42,471 bases of DNA, from assembly GCA_016296345.1 (NCBI GenBank), contig JAEDJL010000015.1, forward strand, positions 1 to 42,471. Reading direction: 5' to 3'. Every line of letters starts with the position of its first letter. Position 1 is the first letter of the stretch. Under the pieces are notes generated by a model. That model was not told the origin of the DNA. It was given only the letters and a program-made list of their open reading frames with translations, and did not search any database. Of this stretch, positions 7,576 to 15,989 are shown piece after piece. Source of the DNA: Bacteroidales bacterium (GTDB taxonomy: Bacteria; Bacteroidota; Bacteroidia; Bacteroidales; P3). The position numbers and the translations under genes were made by a program.

Positions 7576-8064
7576 TTACTTGCTTATCTTGCACCTTCCG
7601 TCTGTGCAGTTCTCAAAGTCTGAAACGTCCTTTACCGAAAAGCGTTCTATACTCTCCGCAGCATCATAACTTCTAATCGTTTTAACCTCCGAATTGCTTA
7701 TTTTGACCTCAATAACATTGCCATGCTTCCAATTAAGGTCGTTACACAGCGAAGCACTATCGACAATCATCACCTTGCCTTCAAACTCCGAAGCGATGTT
7801 GCCCGACACTATCACGCTGACACTGTCTCTGTGAACATTGCCATAGTTTACTGCCGCCTTGCGACAGCCGCTGCACGAAGAACTTGGAACGATAATCACA
7901 CTATGTTCCCCTTCGGGAAGAGTGAAACCAATTTGTTCGACATACCAAAGAAAAATATCTTTGTCGGTGATTTGCTTTTGCTCTTTTGAACAAGCCTCAA
8001 ACAATATCAAACCACTAATCAAACACAAATAAATCAAATGTTTTGTCTTTTTTCTTCCTGACAT
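7576..8064 (-). CDS. small lipoprotein with CxxC-type motif
   Basis: 162 residues. Lysine-rich start, hydrophobic stretch and FEAC suggest a signal-peptidase II lipoprotein, although glutamate at -2 is unusual for the lipobox. The mature protein contains SSSCSGCRKA, a CxxC arrangement like that of thioredoxin-fold or metal-binding proteins, and a second cysteine pair near the C-terminus (C..GRC). I do not recognise the family. The start lies 50 bases inside the upstream lipoprotein gene (8015-9091), an unusually long overlap that suggests strict coupling; no later ATG would keep the signal peptide. Probably a periplasmic, membrane-anchored partner of that protein. Confidence 0.6.
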   Translation of the reverse strand: MSGRKKTKHLIYLCLISGLILFEACSKEQKQITDKDIFLWYVEQIGFTLPEGEHSVIIVPSSSCSGCRKAAVNYGNVHRDSVSVIVSGNIASEFEGKVMIVDSASLCNDLNWKHGNVIEVKISNSEVKTIRSYDAAESIERFSVKDVSDFENCTDGRCKISK

Positions 8065-9091
8065 ATACTCCTTGTTTGCCTATCAATAAAGATCCATTGT
8101 ATTTATCTCCTTCAAATCTGACTTCATATTTTTTGCGGAGCTTAGAGTCTGCAACTATTAGTACCCAATCCGCTTCCTTTTTCGTGAATGTGTTTTCGCT
8201 CTTTTCTCCCGACAAATCCAACAAACGGTAATACAGCTTTCTGTATCTATCATAGTACAATTTTCTAAAAAGCATATTGCTGTTCCAATAGTTGATTTTG
8301 TCTATCGCAGAATGGTTTTGCGAAAAGTCTTTTTTCTCGGGAGGGACATAGAATACCGAGCTTAATTTCTTTTCTTTCAGCTTTTCGCCTTTGAAGTTCA
8401 TCACAACAACGCTTTGAGACAGCTCGGTAGCCGCAACAATTACAGAATCTTCAACATTGAATGCCGTATAATAACAATCATCTACAAACATATCTTTTGG
8501 TTGATCGGAAGGTCGCTTGCCGAATATCTTGACACACTTGATGTTATTCTCATCGCTTATATCCCATTCTGCAATCAAACTTGACTTTTCTCTAAATCCT
8601 GCATAGTCCAAATCGCTATTGGTAGAACCTCTCTTCGGCATAACACCGGTAAAGAGCCTGTCTCCGCAAGCAAAGAATGATTGTTGAGGAGAACCTTCCC
8701 ATCTAACCAATTTATCATGATGTTTTATTGGCGGGCATTGGATTTTTGTGTCAGTCTTTGAGTACCACATCTTTTCCCAATTACCCATTGAAAGCCATAC
8801 GCTGCCGTCATCTTCATTTACACAGACATCGTAAAGGTCGTATCCTGCAAAAAGAGTATCTATTTTCTTTGTTTCAAGTTCAAGAGAACATAAAGCATCT
8901 CGATTTTGTGTCAAAAACAACAATTTTTCAGAACCTTCAATATTCGCAATTACTCGTCTTTTCCCATCAAATTTGTGCAGAACATTCTCCTGTTTCAAAA
9001 ACTCGTTGGGAGTTTTCACCACATCGCCACTGCAAGCACAAAAACAAGCTGCCACACAGAGCGAAAGAATAGAACGTAATAACTTTCTCAT
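8015..9091 (-). CDS. lipoprotein, probable 6-bladed beta-propeller protein
   Basis: 358 residues from the ATG at 9091. The N-terminus MRKLLRSILSL and the cysteine-rich stretch CVAACFCACSG (lipid cysteine about C20) mark a lipoprotein. The remainder has repeated short beta-strand segments (LLFLTQNRDALCSLELETKK, VWLSMGNWEKM, VIVAATELSQSVVVMNFKG), like the BF2992-type 6-bladed beta-propeller lipoproteins of Bacteroidales; this assignment is by pattern and not certain. A start at 9142 was rejected because it lies on the -33 box of the promoter. It overlaps the small CxxC lipoprotein by 50 bases. Confidence 0.6.
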   Translation of the reverse strand: MRKLLRSILSLCVAACFCACSGDVVKTPNEFLKQENVLHKFDGKRRVIANIEGSEKLLFLTQNRDALCSLELETKKIDTLFAGYDLYDVCVNEDDGSVWLSMGNWEKMWYSKTDTKIQCPPIKHHDKLVRWEGSPQQSFFACGDRLFTGVMPKRGSTNSDLDYAGFREKSSLIAEWDISDENNIKCVKIFGKRPSDQPKDMFVDDCYYTAFNVEDSVIVAATELSQSVVVMNFKGEKLKEKKLSSVFYVPPEKKDFSQNHSAIDKINYWNSNMLFRKLYYDRYRKLYYRLLDLSGEKSENTFTKKEADWVLIVADSKLRKKYEVRFEGDKYNGSLLIGKQGVYVRKKKDKTFDLFVFD

Positions 9092-9112
9092 AGTATCATC
9101 ATTTTGATTTCG

Positions 9113-9143
9113 CAAAGATATTAAAACTTTTTGAAATCGCAAA
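9113..9143 (-). promoter_or_regulatory. promoter of the lipoprotein pair
   Basis: Minus-strand TATCTTTG (9113-9120) with TTTG (9140-9143) exactly 19 bases upstream; it fixes the lipoprotein start at 9091. Confidence 0.75.
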
Positions 9144-9225
9144 ATATCAATGAAATTAGTTCAAATCAAGGTTTGTAAACCATAAAAAGAAGAAACAATA
9201 TACCATAATCAACCTTAATGAAAAT

Positions 9226-9301
9226 AAAACGCCGTTTCAGCTGAATAAAACGCCGTTTTGTTCGAGCGAAACGGCGTTTTGGTCAAATAGAACGGCGTTT
9301 T
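9226..9301. repeat. 21-bp palindromic array B (4 units)
   Basis: Units start at 9226, 9247, 9268 and 9289, an exact 21-bp period; central base order C, C, G, G. The two middle units pair as a 13-bp stem around GTTCGAGC. The array lies between the divergent lipoprotein and murB promoters. A block at about 9314-9346, with CAATCGGTTATA, resembles the block beside arrays E and F. The rest of 9144-9384 holds nothing recognised. Confidence 0.9.
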
Positions 9302-9384
9302 ATTTTTGTCTTTTGCCAACGTTTGATAATCAATCGGTTATATGATGATTGCAAGGGCTGTTTCTCTACTATGAAATAAATTCG

Positions 9385-9392
9385 TAATTTTG
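9385..9392 (+). promoter_or_regulatory. -7 promoter element for murB
   Basis: TAATTTTG, 28 bases before the murB ATG. The upstream flank CTATG...AAATTCGTA resembles the promoters of pepD and the TonB receptor gene. Confidence 0.5.
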
Positions 9393-9420
9393 CGAAAAGT
9401 AATTTGCATAATTTGAGTGT

Positions 9421-10428
9421 ATGACTGAGTTTGACAAAAGTCTGAAAGAATACAATACTTTCGGTTTGGATTGCACGGCAAGGGAGTATTTGGAATTGCA
9501 TGACGAGAGTGATTTTGACTATGTGTGCAAAAAATATGCCGAAAGGGGGGCTTTGCTTGTGCTTGGCGGCGGAAGCAACACGGTTTTTACCAATCGGGTA
9601 TTCGAGGGTTGCGTTCTAAGGGTGTGCAACAGGGGTATCAGTGTGGTGAAAGAAGATGACACACAGGTGATTGTAAGAGCTGCGGCAGGGGAAGTGTGGA
9701 GAGAGTTCGTGTTGTGGTGTTGCCAAAGGGGCTATTGCGGTTTGGAAAATTTGGCTGCAATATATGGCACGGTGGGTGCGTCTCCTGTTCAAAACATAGG
9801 AGCATACGGAGTGCAGGTTGCCGACTTGATTGAAGAGGTTGAGTATCTCGATATGTCTTGCGGAGCAAAGAAAAGAATAAAGGCTGCCGACTGCGATTTT
9901 GATTATCGTTTCTCCCGCTGGAAAAAAGCAAACAAAAACGAATTGATTTATTCTGTTTCGTTCCGTCTGCAAAAGAAGTTTGTGCCAAACCTTTCCTATG
10001 CAGCGGTTGCAAACAACATGAGCGAAAAGGAGCGAGAGGCTCTCACGCCTTTGGCAATGTGCAATCTGATTACAAAGGTGAGGAACTCAAAGCTGCCCGA
10101 TGTGGCAACGCTTGGCAATGTTGGTTCGTTTTTTAAGAACCCTGTTGTTTCAAAGGAGCAGTTTGAGGCTTTGAAAGCCAAGGACGAAACTATCGTATCG
10201 TTTGACGACAAAAACGGAGTGAAACTTTCGGCTGCTTGGTTGATTGAGCATTGCGGCTTTAAGGGCAAGAGGTTCGGCAATGTGGGAATGCACGAAAAGC
10301 AAGCCTTGGTATTGGTCAATTACGGAGGTGCAAGCGGAAGAGAGATTGTCGATTTTGCCAGCTTGGTCAAAGAAACAGTTTTGCAAAACTATGGTGTAAA
10401 TTTGGAAATCGAAGCCCATTTGGTTTAA
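9421..10428 (+). CDS. murB: UDP-N-acetylenolpyruvoylglucosamine reductase
   Basis: 335 residues, the usual length of type I MurB. It reduces UDP-GlcNAc-enolpyruvate to UDP-MurNAc in the cytoplasm, the second committed step of peptidoglycan synthesis. Visible motifs: NTFGLDCTARE at the N-terminus, the FAD-binding GGGSNT (about 50-55), the AIYGTVGASPVQNIGAYG loop, and GNVGSFFKNP carrying the proton-donor serine. A C-terminal substrate-binding domain follows (LSAAWLIEHCGFKG). It is followed after 22 bases by an unknown gene on the same strand, probably co-transcribed. Confidence 0.95.
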   Translation: MTEFDKSLKEYNTFGLDCTAREYLELHDESDFDYVCKKYAERGALLVLGGGSNTVFTNRVFEGCVLRVCNRGISVVKEDDTQVIVRAAAGEVWREFVLWCCQRGYCGLENLAAIYGTVGASPVQNIGAYGVQVADLIEEVEYLDMSCGAKKRIKAADCDFDYRFSRWKKANKNELIYSVSFRLQKKFVPNLSYAAVANNMSEKEREALTPLAMCNLITKVRNSKLPDVATLGNVGSFFKNPVVSKEQFEALKAKDETIVSFDDKNGVKLSAAWLIEHCGFKGKRFGNVGMHEKQALVLVNYGGASGREIVDFASLVKETVLQNYGVNLEIEAHLV

Positions 10429-10450
10429 TACTTAATAATATAGGAACAGA

Positions 10451-11059
10451 ATGAATGCACAGGAATTTTGGAGCAAATTTGAGACTTACAAAGACTTGTT
10501 GATGGATATTGACTCTGCCGAAAAGAGTGAGGCAGAGGCTTTGTTGCAACGCTTGGACGGCGATTTGAAACAATATAGCGAGGGTATTGATTTTATACTT
10601 GGCGATTTGTCCGACAAAGGTCGCACTCTGACTTTCACCTGCGAGGGAGACACAGACTATTTTGACGATGTGATAAATCTTTGCGAGCAATCGCCCGTGT
10701 TGGATTTTTGGGAGATTGAAGCGTTTCGACCTGCCAAGGGTGCAGATGTGGCAATCACTTTCGAGAAGTACCATTTGAGGAGCAAAAATCTGTGGTTTCT
10801 TCCCTTGGAAAGCGAAGAGGAAAGCGACAAGTTTGGTTTGAGAGTGGCATTGGGCGAATATGAGGACGGCAATGAGGATTTGCTTATTGCGGTTTACTCT
10901 CTGATTGAGCAGATGTTGGGCGAATATGACACTGCAACAACACTCGGCTATCTTGAACTCTGTCCTTTGAGCGACAACTTGAAAGAAGAGGGTTTCAGTC
11001 CGCTTTGTGATTTGCCGGAATATTTGGAATGGTTTTTGAACAGTGGCGAGAATATATAG
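10451..11059 (+). CDS. conserved-looking acidic protein of unknown function
   Basis: 202 residues, acidic, no signal peptide or membrane segment, so probably cytoplasmic. The N-terminal ~55 residues look helical (KSEAEALLQRLDGDLKQYSEG); the remainder alternates strands and helices (TLTFTCEGDTDYFDDV, YEDGNEDLLIAVYSLIEQMLGEYDTATTLGYLELCPL). I do not recognise the family. It follows murB by 22 bases, suggesting co-transcription, and faces the MFS gene with only 24 bases between their ends. No terminator hairpin is evident there. Confidence 0.7.
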   Translation: MNAQEFWSKFETYKDLLMDIDSAEKSEAEALLQRLDGDLKQYSEGIDFILGDLSDKGRTLTFTCEGDTDYFDDVINLCEQSPVLDFWEIEAFRPAKGADVAITFEKYHLRSKNLWFLPLESEEESDKFGLRVALGEYEDGNEDLLIAVYSLIEQMLGEYDTATTLGYLELCPLSDNLKEEGFSPLCDLPEYLEWFLNSGENI

Positions 11060-11083
11060 TCGGAAGGCTGATTTGGTTGAGGT

Positions 11084-12271
11084 TTATCGCAACTTGTTCT
11101 TTTGGTAATTGCTTTTTACCACGGCAAAGAAGAATATTACACCGGCTGCATTGACCAAAGACGAAGCCCAAAAGGCAGAGTAGTAGCCGAACTGACCGAC
11201 CAACATTCCTCCAATCATTATTCCCAAACCCACTCCGACGTCCCACGAAATCAAAAGGGAAGAAGTGGCAGTGCCTCTTTGGGTGTGGGGAGCAAGATTG
11301 ATGAACATATTTTGAAAAGCAGGGAACATGTGTCCGTTGCCAAGACCGATTATCAAAGCAGCTCCGTAATAGCCGAAGAAATTATGCACTGACGAGAATA
11401 AGCAATAGCCAATCAGCGAGAGTACAATGCCGAAAGAAGCATTTCGGACAATCATTCCTTTTTTCAGAGTTTTGTTTCCTGCAAGTCGGGACAAGATAAG
11501 ACCCAACGAAAGCAAGAGAAAGAATACTCCCGTGCCGCCCGTGATGTTCAAACGCTCCTTTCCATATATTGCAATGTAGGTCGATAGCACTCCGTAGGAG
11601 AAAGCAAAGCACATCATCGAGATTGCTTCTCTCCAAGCCTTTAACAAAAAGAACCTGTCGAGACTTATTTTTCTTGCATTTTTGATTGGCTCTTTGGGTT
11701 TGAGTTTCAAGGTCGAGTTGATGACAAATCCTACGCTTGCACAGAGAAGAGAAAGCGAGAAAATCAAGACATAGTTGTGCGTAAGGTCGTAAATCCACAT
11801 TGCAATGGAGGGACTGATTGCTGTTGCGAGATTGTTGCTCAGCCCATAGAAGCCTATGCCTTCCGAACGGCGGGAAGGAGCGAGTACATCGATAGCTACG
11901 GTGCTGTTTGCGACGGTTGCAGCTCCGAAAGGCGCCCCATGGAGCGTTCGGACGATTGCAAAAAGCATCAAACTGCCGGCAAAAAGATAGCCTGCGAAGA
12001 ACAGAGCAAAGAAGAGCATACAAAAAAGCAACACCTTCTTTCTATCGAACGCATCGACGATGAATCCGCTGAACGGTCTGATGATTAGAGCTGTCAAAGT
12101 GTAGCCCGAAAGAACCAAACCAATGGTATGCTTGTCTGCTGCGAAGGTTTCGCTAAGGTAGAGGGGTAAAAGCGGTGTTACCAGCATAAAAGAGAAAAAT
12201 ATGGTGAAGTTTGCAAACCATACTTTCAAGTATTCAGAGTTCCAAAGTTTCTCTTGTGCAGTCTGTGTCAT
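11084..12271 (-). CDS. major facilitator superfamily transporter
   Basis: 395 residues with about 12 hydrophobic segments. The loop after helix 2 carries FSGFIVDAFDRKKVL, a variant of the MFS motif A (GxLaDrxGrk), and there is a central cytoplasmic loop near residue 195 (LKPKEPIKNARK). The pattern resembles drug- or sugar-efflux MFS members; the substrate cannot be told from the sequence. It lies 8 bases downstream of the MATE gene on the same strand, forming a two-transporter operon, which suggests export of toxic compounds (inference). Confidence 0.85.
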   Translation of the reverse strand: MTQTAQEKLWNSEYLKVWFANFTIFFSFMLVTPLLPLYLSETFAADKHTIGLVLSGYTLTALIIRPFSGFIVDAFDRKKVLLFCMLFFALFFAGYLFAGSLMLFAIVRTLHGAPFGAATVANSTVAIDVLAPSRRSEGIGFYGLSNNLATAISPSIAMWIYDLTHNYVLIFSLSLLCASVGFVINSTLKLKPKEPIKNARKISLDRFFLLKAWREAISMMCFAFSYGVLSTYIAIYGKERLNITGGTGVFFLLLSLGLILSRLAGNKTLKKGMIVRNASFGIVLSLIGYCLFSSVHNFFGYYGAALIIGLGNGHMFPAFQNMFINLAPHTQRGTATSSLLISWDVGVGLGIMIGGMLVGQFGYYSAFWASSLVNAAGVIFFFAVVKSNYQKNKLR

Positions 12272-12279
12272 GATTTTGT

Positions 12280-13653
12280 TTATTTGTCTGAGTGAAATGA
12301 GGGACTGTTTTCCATTTTCTTCACCAGTTTACGCAACATCAGCATGGTAACAATAAAAGCTGCCGTATCGGAAAAAGGAGCTGCAAACCAGATTCCGTTT
12401 AATCCCAAAATCAAAGGAAATATCATCAGGGCAGGAAACAAGAAAATCAACTGCCGCGTCAAAGAAAGGAAGATTGCTTTTTTGACCAAGCCTGTCGATT
12501 GGAAGAAATTGGAAGCCACAACCTGCAATCCGACCAAAGGAAAGCTTGCCATGACAATTCGGAAGCCTGTAACCGTCAGGTCGATAAGAGACTTATCGGA
12601 AGTGAAAGCTCTTGCCATAAATTCGGGAATAAACTCTGCCAAAAGAAAACCAATGCTTGCAACCACAAATCCGCACAAGAGCGAGAGTTTGAGGCATTTG
12701 AGCGTTCGCTTGTAGTTCTTTGCTCCATAGTTGTAGCCGACAATCGGTTGCATTCCCTGAGTTATGCCGAGAACTACCATAAACACCATGAAGGCTATTG
12801 AATTTACTATGCCATAAGCACCGATTGCCAAATCGCCTCCGTATTTATGCAAATTGAGATTGTAAACTATCACAATCAGACAGCCAACCAAGTTGGTGGC
12901 AAAAGGAGACAGTCCGATGGCACAAGATTGTGCGACAATTTTTCGCTTTAAGTGCAGGCTCTCTCTTGTTATATAGACAACCTTGTTTCGTTTTAGCAGC
13001 ATGAAAAGCAAAACGAGTGTACTTAATGCCTGAGTTATCACCGTTGCCAAGGCTGCTCCCGAAATTCCCATCTTGAATCCGAAGATGAAAAGCACGTCCA
13101 AAACTGCATTTGTGGCAACAGAAACTATCGTAACCCACATTGCTTTTTCGGGATAGCCCGACGAACGCAGCACAGAGTTCAATCCGAGATACAAATGGGT
13201 GAATACGTTTCCCAACAAGATGATTGTCATGTAGTCTTTGGCGTAAGGAACGGTCTCGGGGCTGCCTCCCAAGGCATAAAGCAGGCTGTCCAAAAACGGA
13301 AAGCACAACACAGTAAACCCAATTCCGAAAAGAATATTCAGAATGATGACATTACCGAGTATAAGTCTTGCAGTCTTGTAATCCTTTTCGCCCAATTTTA
13401 TGGAAATCATGGTCGATGCACCAACTCCCACCAAAGCTCCGAATGCCGCAGCGAGATTCATGAACGGGAAAGTGAGGGCTAAACCCGAAATAGCCAGCGG
13501 TCCGACACCCTGACCTATGAAAATCCTATCTACAACATTGTATAATGAAGAGGAGATTTGAGCAACCACCGCAGGCAGAGCAAACTTCATCAATAGTTTT
13601 CCAACTTTCTCTCTTCCCAAAAGAAGAGCTCTTTCTTCGTTTCTTGAATTCAT
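12280..13653 (-). CDS. MATE family multidrug efflux protein
   Basis: 457 residues with 12 predicted membrane segments. The start ALLLGREKVGKLLMKFALPAVVAQ and VDRIFIGQGVGPLAISGLALTFP are typical of the MATE (MatE) domain, repeated in the C-terminal half (GITQGMQPIVGYNYGAKNY). MATE proteins export cationic drugs or metabolites using sodium or proton gradients. It is first gene of an operon with the MFS transporter; a -7 promoter box lies about 20 bases upstream of its ATG. Confidence 0.9.
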   Translation of the reverse strand: MNSRNEERALLLGREKVGKLLMKFALPAVVAQISSSLYNVVDRIFIGQGVGPLAISGLALTFPFMNLAAAFGALVGVGASTMISIKLGEKDYKTARLILGNVIILNILFGIGFTVLCFPFLDSLLYALGGSPETVPYAKDYMTIILLGNVFTHLYLGLNSVLRSSGYPEKAMWVTIVSVATNAVLDVLFIFGFKMGISGAALATVITQALSTLVLLFMLLKRNKVVYITRESLHLKRKIVAQSCAIGLSPFATNLVGCLIVIVYNLNLHKYGGDLAIGAYGIVNSIAFMVFMVVLGITQGMQPIVGYNYGAKNYKRTLKCLKLSLLCGFVVASIGFLLAEFIPEFMARAFTSDKSLIDLTVTGFRIVMASFPLVGLQVVASNFFQSTGLVKKAIFLSLTRQLIFLFPALMIFPLILGLNGIWFAAPFSDTAAFIVTMLMLRKLVKKMENSPSFHSDK

Positions 13654-13673
13654 AATCGTTTTGCAAAGTTACC

Positions 13674-13681
13674 AATTTTGG
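13674..13681 (-). promoter_or_regulatory. -7 promoter element for the MATE/MFS operon
   Basis: Minus-strand TAACTTTG; the ATG at 13653 follows after about 20 bases, so the leader would be short. Confidence 0.5.
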
Positions 13682-13724
13682 ATAAGAAGGATTGCTAAAT
13701 AATTATCAAACAACAATCGGACAA

Positions 13725-13755
13725 GCATTCAATTTGTTTTTGTGCTTGTCCGATT
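13725..13755. terminator. inverted repeat, probable terminator of the coiled-coil lipoprotein gene
   Basis: AATCGGACAAGCA (13725-13737) and TGCTTGTCCGATT (13743-13755) form a perfect 13-bp stem with a 5-base loop, 37 bases past the stop of the lipoprotein gene ending at 13793. The T-run on the minus side is weak. Confidence 0.6.
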
Positions 13756-13792
13756 TATTGGTTTTAATCGTCTGTTTCTATACTTGAAGCGT

Positions 13793-14668
13793 CTAATCGT
13801 CTATCTCGATTACCAAGAACTTACTTTTTTGCCAGAATGAAGACGGATTTGTTATCTCTATGGCAGACGGTTTCTTCTCATCGCCAACAAGTTTGTAAGA
13901 GCTGCTCGGGTGAGTTGTCAAGATTTTAATCTTTTTGCCCGAAAGCTTTATCTCGCTAAGGCGACGAATATCGACCTTTGTGTAGTGTTGCAAGTCGCTG
14001 TCGCTGCTTACCGAACTTGTTTTGCCAATTCCCAAAAATCCTCCCTTACGATTGATAATTTTTTTGTCAATCAAGCTCTTTCTGTCGCCGATAACGTAAT
14101 ATGCAGTGTTCTTTTCTTCTTCTATTCTCATTATCTGCTCGTCTTTGCTTTGATTTTGCTTACTCAATTCGTCGAGGTTTTTGTTCAAGTTCTCGATTAC
14201 GATTTTCTTCTTTTGCAATTCGGTTGTCAAGAGTTGGATTTCTTCCTCTTGTTCGGTAATTCTGCTTTGCAACTTCTCGATAAAGGCGGTCAATTCCTTG
14301 TTGTTCTTGCCGCTTTTCTTCAACTGACCATTGAGCTGATCAACTTTCTGTTTGTTGCTGTTAAGAATTTCGTTGATGTCTTGAATTTGTGCCGTGATAC
14401 GACTGCGAGTGTCTGCATTGACTTCCCCTGTCTTGTTTTTCAACTTTGAAACGTCTGCATACTTACTTGTAACCACCGTAAGGCTTTCCTCAATCTCGTT
14501 AAGCTGTTGAAAAAGCATTTCAACCTCTGCGTTTTTGCTTGCCAAGACTGCCTCGATTGAGTCTTGCATTGCCTTTTGCGAGATTAGCTGATCTTCCATT
14601 TTTTTGTTTGTACAGCCCGCCAACACGATTGTAGTGAGCAAAGCTGTTGTCAATAGCATTTTTTTCAT
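13793..14668 (-). CDS. coiled-coil lipoprotein, Cbp1-like
   Basis: 291 residues. MKKMLLTTALLTTIVLAGC is a clear lipoprotein signal with lipid cysteine C19. Residues ~25-185 are rich in heptads of Lys, Glu, Gln and Leu and form a long coiled coil. The C-terminal part starts AYYVIGDRKSLIDKKIINRKGG and contains ILTTHPSSSY and FWQKSKFLVIEI. I recall this layout from the Cbp1-type collagen-binding adhesin family of Bacteroides, but am not sure; adhesion should not be assumed. It is likely membrane-anchored in the periplasm or on the surface. It is transcribed alone, divergent from the thi operon. Confidence 0.65.
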   Translation of the reverse strand: MKKMLLTTALLTTIVLAGCTNKKMEDQLISQKAMQDSIEAVLASKNAEVEMLFQQLNEIEESLTVVTSKYADVSKLKNKTGEVNADTRSRITAQIQDINEILNSNKQKVDQLNGQLKKSGKNNKELTAFIEKLQSRITEQEEEIQLLTTELQKKKIVIENLNKNLDELSKQNQSKDEQIMRIEEEKNTAYYVIGDRKSLIDKKIINRKGGFLGIGKTSSVSSDSDLQHYTKVDIRRLSEIKLSGKKIKILTTHPSSSYKLVGDEKKPSAIEITNPSSFWQKSKFLVIEIDD

Positions 14669-14714
14669 ATCCTATGTTGTTGTTTATGGTTTAGTTTTCC
14701 CTTTTATGTTGCCC

Positions 14715-14793
14715 AAAAACGAAGTTTTTACGCCGTTTTATTGCACATCTTCGTTTTTTTTATACCTTTGCAACACGAATAAAACGGCGTGTT
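14715..14793. repeat. inverted repeat and degenerate palindrome units around the thi promoter
   Basis: AAAAACGAAG (14715-14724) and CTTCGTTTTT (14749-14758) are perfect inverted repeats bracketing the -33 box. Two degenerate units of the array family, TTTACGCCGTTTT (14727-14739) and AAAACGGCGTGTT (14781-14793), lie on either side of the -7 box, 54 bases apart and thus out of the 21-bp phase. Confidence 0.4.
14741..14770 (+). promoter_or_regulatory. promoter of the thiamine operon
   Basis: TTG (14741-14743), 19 bases, then TACCTTTG (14763-14770). Transcription starting near 14777 would place the TPP riboswitch in the leader. Confidence 0.7.
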
Positions 14794-14807
14794 GTCGTTT
14801 TTTATTG

Positions 14808-14880
14808 TGTGGGGTGCTTACTTTGGTAGGCTGAGATTATACCCTTTGACCGTTACGGTAATGCGAAGCGGGAATATCTC
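14808..14880 (+). promoter_or_regulatory. TPP riboswitch (THI element)
   Basis: The aptamer signature is present in order: GGGGTGC (14811-14817), GGCTGAGA (14829-14836), ACCCTTTGA (14841-14849), GGTAATGC (about 14857-14864), then GCGGGAA. CTGAGA and the ACCC...GGTAATGCGAAGCGGGAA section are the conserved TPP-binding parts. The right-hand arm is more compact than the common consensus. It lies between the thi promoter and thiD, so it should repress the whole operon when TPP is plentiful. No clear terminator follows, so control may be at translation initiation (inference). Confidence 0.92.
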
Positions 14881-14959
14881 ACCTCATACATTCGTTTTGG
14901 AATAAAAAGACTTGAAAGAAGATTGTTTTTCATTTCGTAAAAAGACAAGGAGTTTGCGT

Positions 14960-15805
14960 ATGAAGAATGTAAGTATGGCAATGACTATTGCAGGTTCTGA
15001 TTGTTCGGGCGGTGCAGGGGTACAAGCCGACATCAAAACAATGTCTGCCTTGGGTGTGTTTGCAAGCAGCTGCATTACTGCACTGACTTGCCAAAACACA
15101 ATGGGCGTTACCGACATCATGGCGGTGAAAGAGAGTATCATAAGGAGACAAATTGATGCTGTTCTCTCGGATTTGCCAATCAAGGCGGTCAAAATAGGAA
15201 TGCTTTTCAACAGTGATATTTGCAACACTGTGTCCGAGGCTTTGAAAGCGAACAATTTTTGTGGCACGGTGGTGCTTGACCCTGTCATGGTGGCAACAAG
15301 CGGAAGCAATCTTGCCTCCGAAAGCCTCAAAGATGCCATGATAAAATACCTCTTTCCGCTTTCCACACTTGTAACTCCCAACCTTCACGAAGCCAAAGAG
15401 CTTGCCGGTTGCGACGATATTTGCACAGAAGAAGATATGTTGCGTGCAGGAGAAAAAATTCTCTCGCTTGGAGCAAAGGCAGTGCTTGTAAAAGGCGGAC
15501 ATTTGGAGAAAGAAAATCTCAAAAACTTGCTTATAAGAAATCATAACGGTGATATGGTTGTCGAAGAGTTCGTTTCCCAAAGAGTAAACAGCCGAAACAC
15601 TCACGGAACAGGCTGCAGCCTTTCGTCAGCAATCGCTTCGTTTTGTGCATCGGGCTTTTCGCTTTCGGAGGCAGTTGCAATGGCTACCGATTTTGTTCAT
15701 GATGCCATTGTGAATGCACAAGATGTTTTCTTGGGAAAGGGACACGGCAGCCTCAATCATTTTTTTAATCCTAAAAAACTTCAAATCAATGAAAGTAACA
15801 GTTAA
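14960..15805 (+). CDS. thiD: hydroxymethylpyrimidine (phosphate) kinase
   Basis: 281 residues from the ATG at 14960, chosen because AAGGAG (14947-14952) is properly placed before it. The protein phosphorylates HMP and HMP-P to HMP-PP for thiamine synthesis. Motifs: MTIAGSDCSGGAGVQADIKT at the N-terminus (substrate site), LDPVMVATSG, VTPNLHEAKEL and the anion-hole GTGCSLSSAIA near the C-terminus. Full length for ThiD. It is first gene after the TPP riboswitch and overlaps thiS by 17 bases. Confidence 0.93.
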   Translation: MKNVSMAMTIAGSDCSGGAGVQADIKTMSALGVFASSCITALTCQNTMGVTDIMAVKESIIRRQIDAVLSDLPIKAVKIGMLFNSDICNTVSEALKANNFCGTVVLDPVMVATSGSNLASESLKDAMIKYLFPLSTLVTPNLHEAKELAGCDDICTEEDMLRAGEKILSLGAKAVLVKGGHLEKENLKNLLIRNHNGDMVVEEFVSQRVNSRNTHGTGCSLSSAIASFCASGFSLSEAVAMATDFVHDAIVNAQDVFLGKGHGSLNHFFNPKKLQINESNS

Positions 15806-15989
15806 TAAGAAAGAAATGGAAGTTACAGAGGGCTTGACACTTGATGCTCTTGTGCAACAAATTCAGCCCGAGGGCGGCAGCTTTGCAGTAGCTGTGGGAA
15901 TGAAAGTAGTAAAGAAAGAGAATTGGTCGGCAACCCGATTGAGCGAAAACGACGAAATCACACTCATAAGGGCAACATGCGGAGGCTGA
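15789..15989 (+). CDS. thiS: sulfur carrier protein
   Basis: 66 residues with a ubiquitin-like beta-grasp pattern and the C-terminal Gly-Gly (ATCGG) that is adenylated by ThiF and thiocarboxylated. It supplies sulfur to ThiG for the thiazole ring. The start is the ATG at 15789 (MKVTVNKKEMEVTEG), overlapping the end of thiD by 17 bases. The next gene starts 13 bases before its stop. Confidence 0.93.
   Translation: MKVTVNKKEMEVTEGLTLDALVQQIQPEGGSFAVAVGMKVVKKENWSATRLSENDEITLIRATCGG

Noticed and set aside
9226..9301. CRISPR-like array
   Set aside because: The repeated units are 13-15 bp palindromes with only 6-8 variable bases between them, far shorter than CRISPR spacers, and no cas genes are present.
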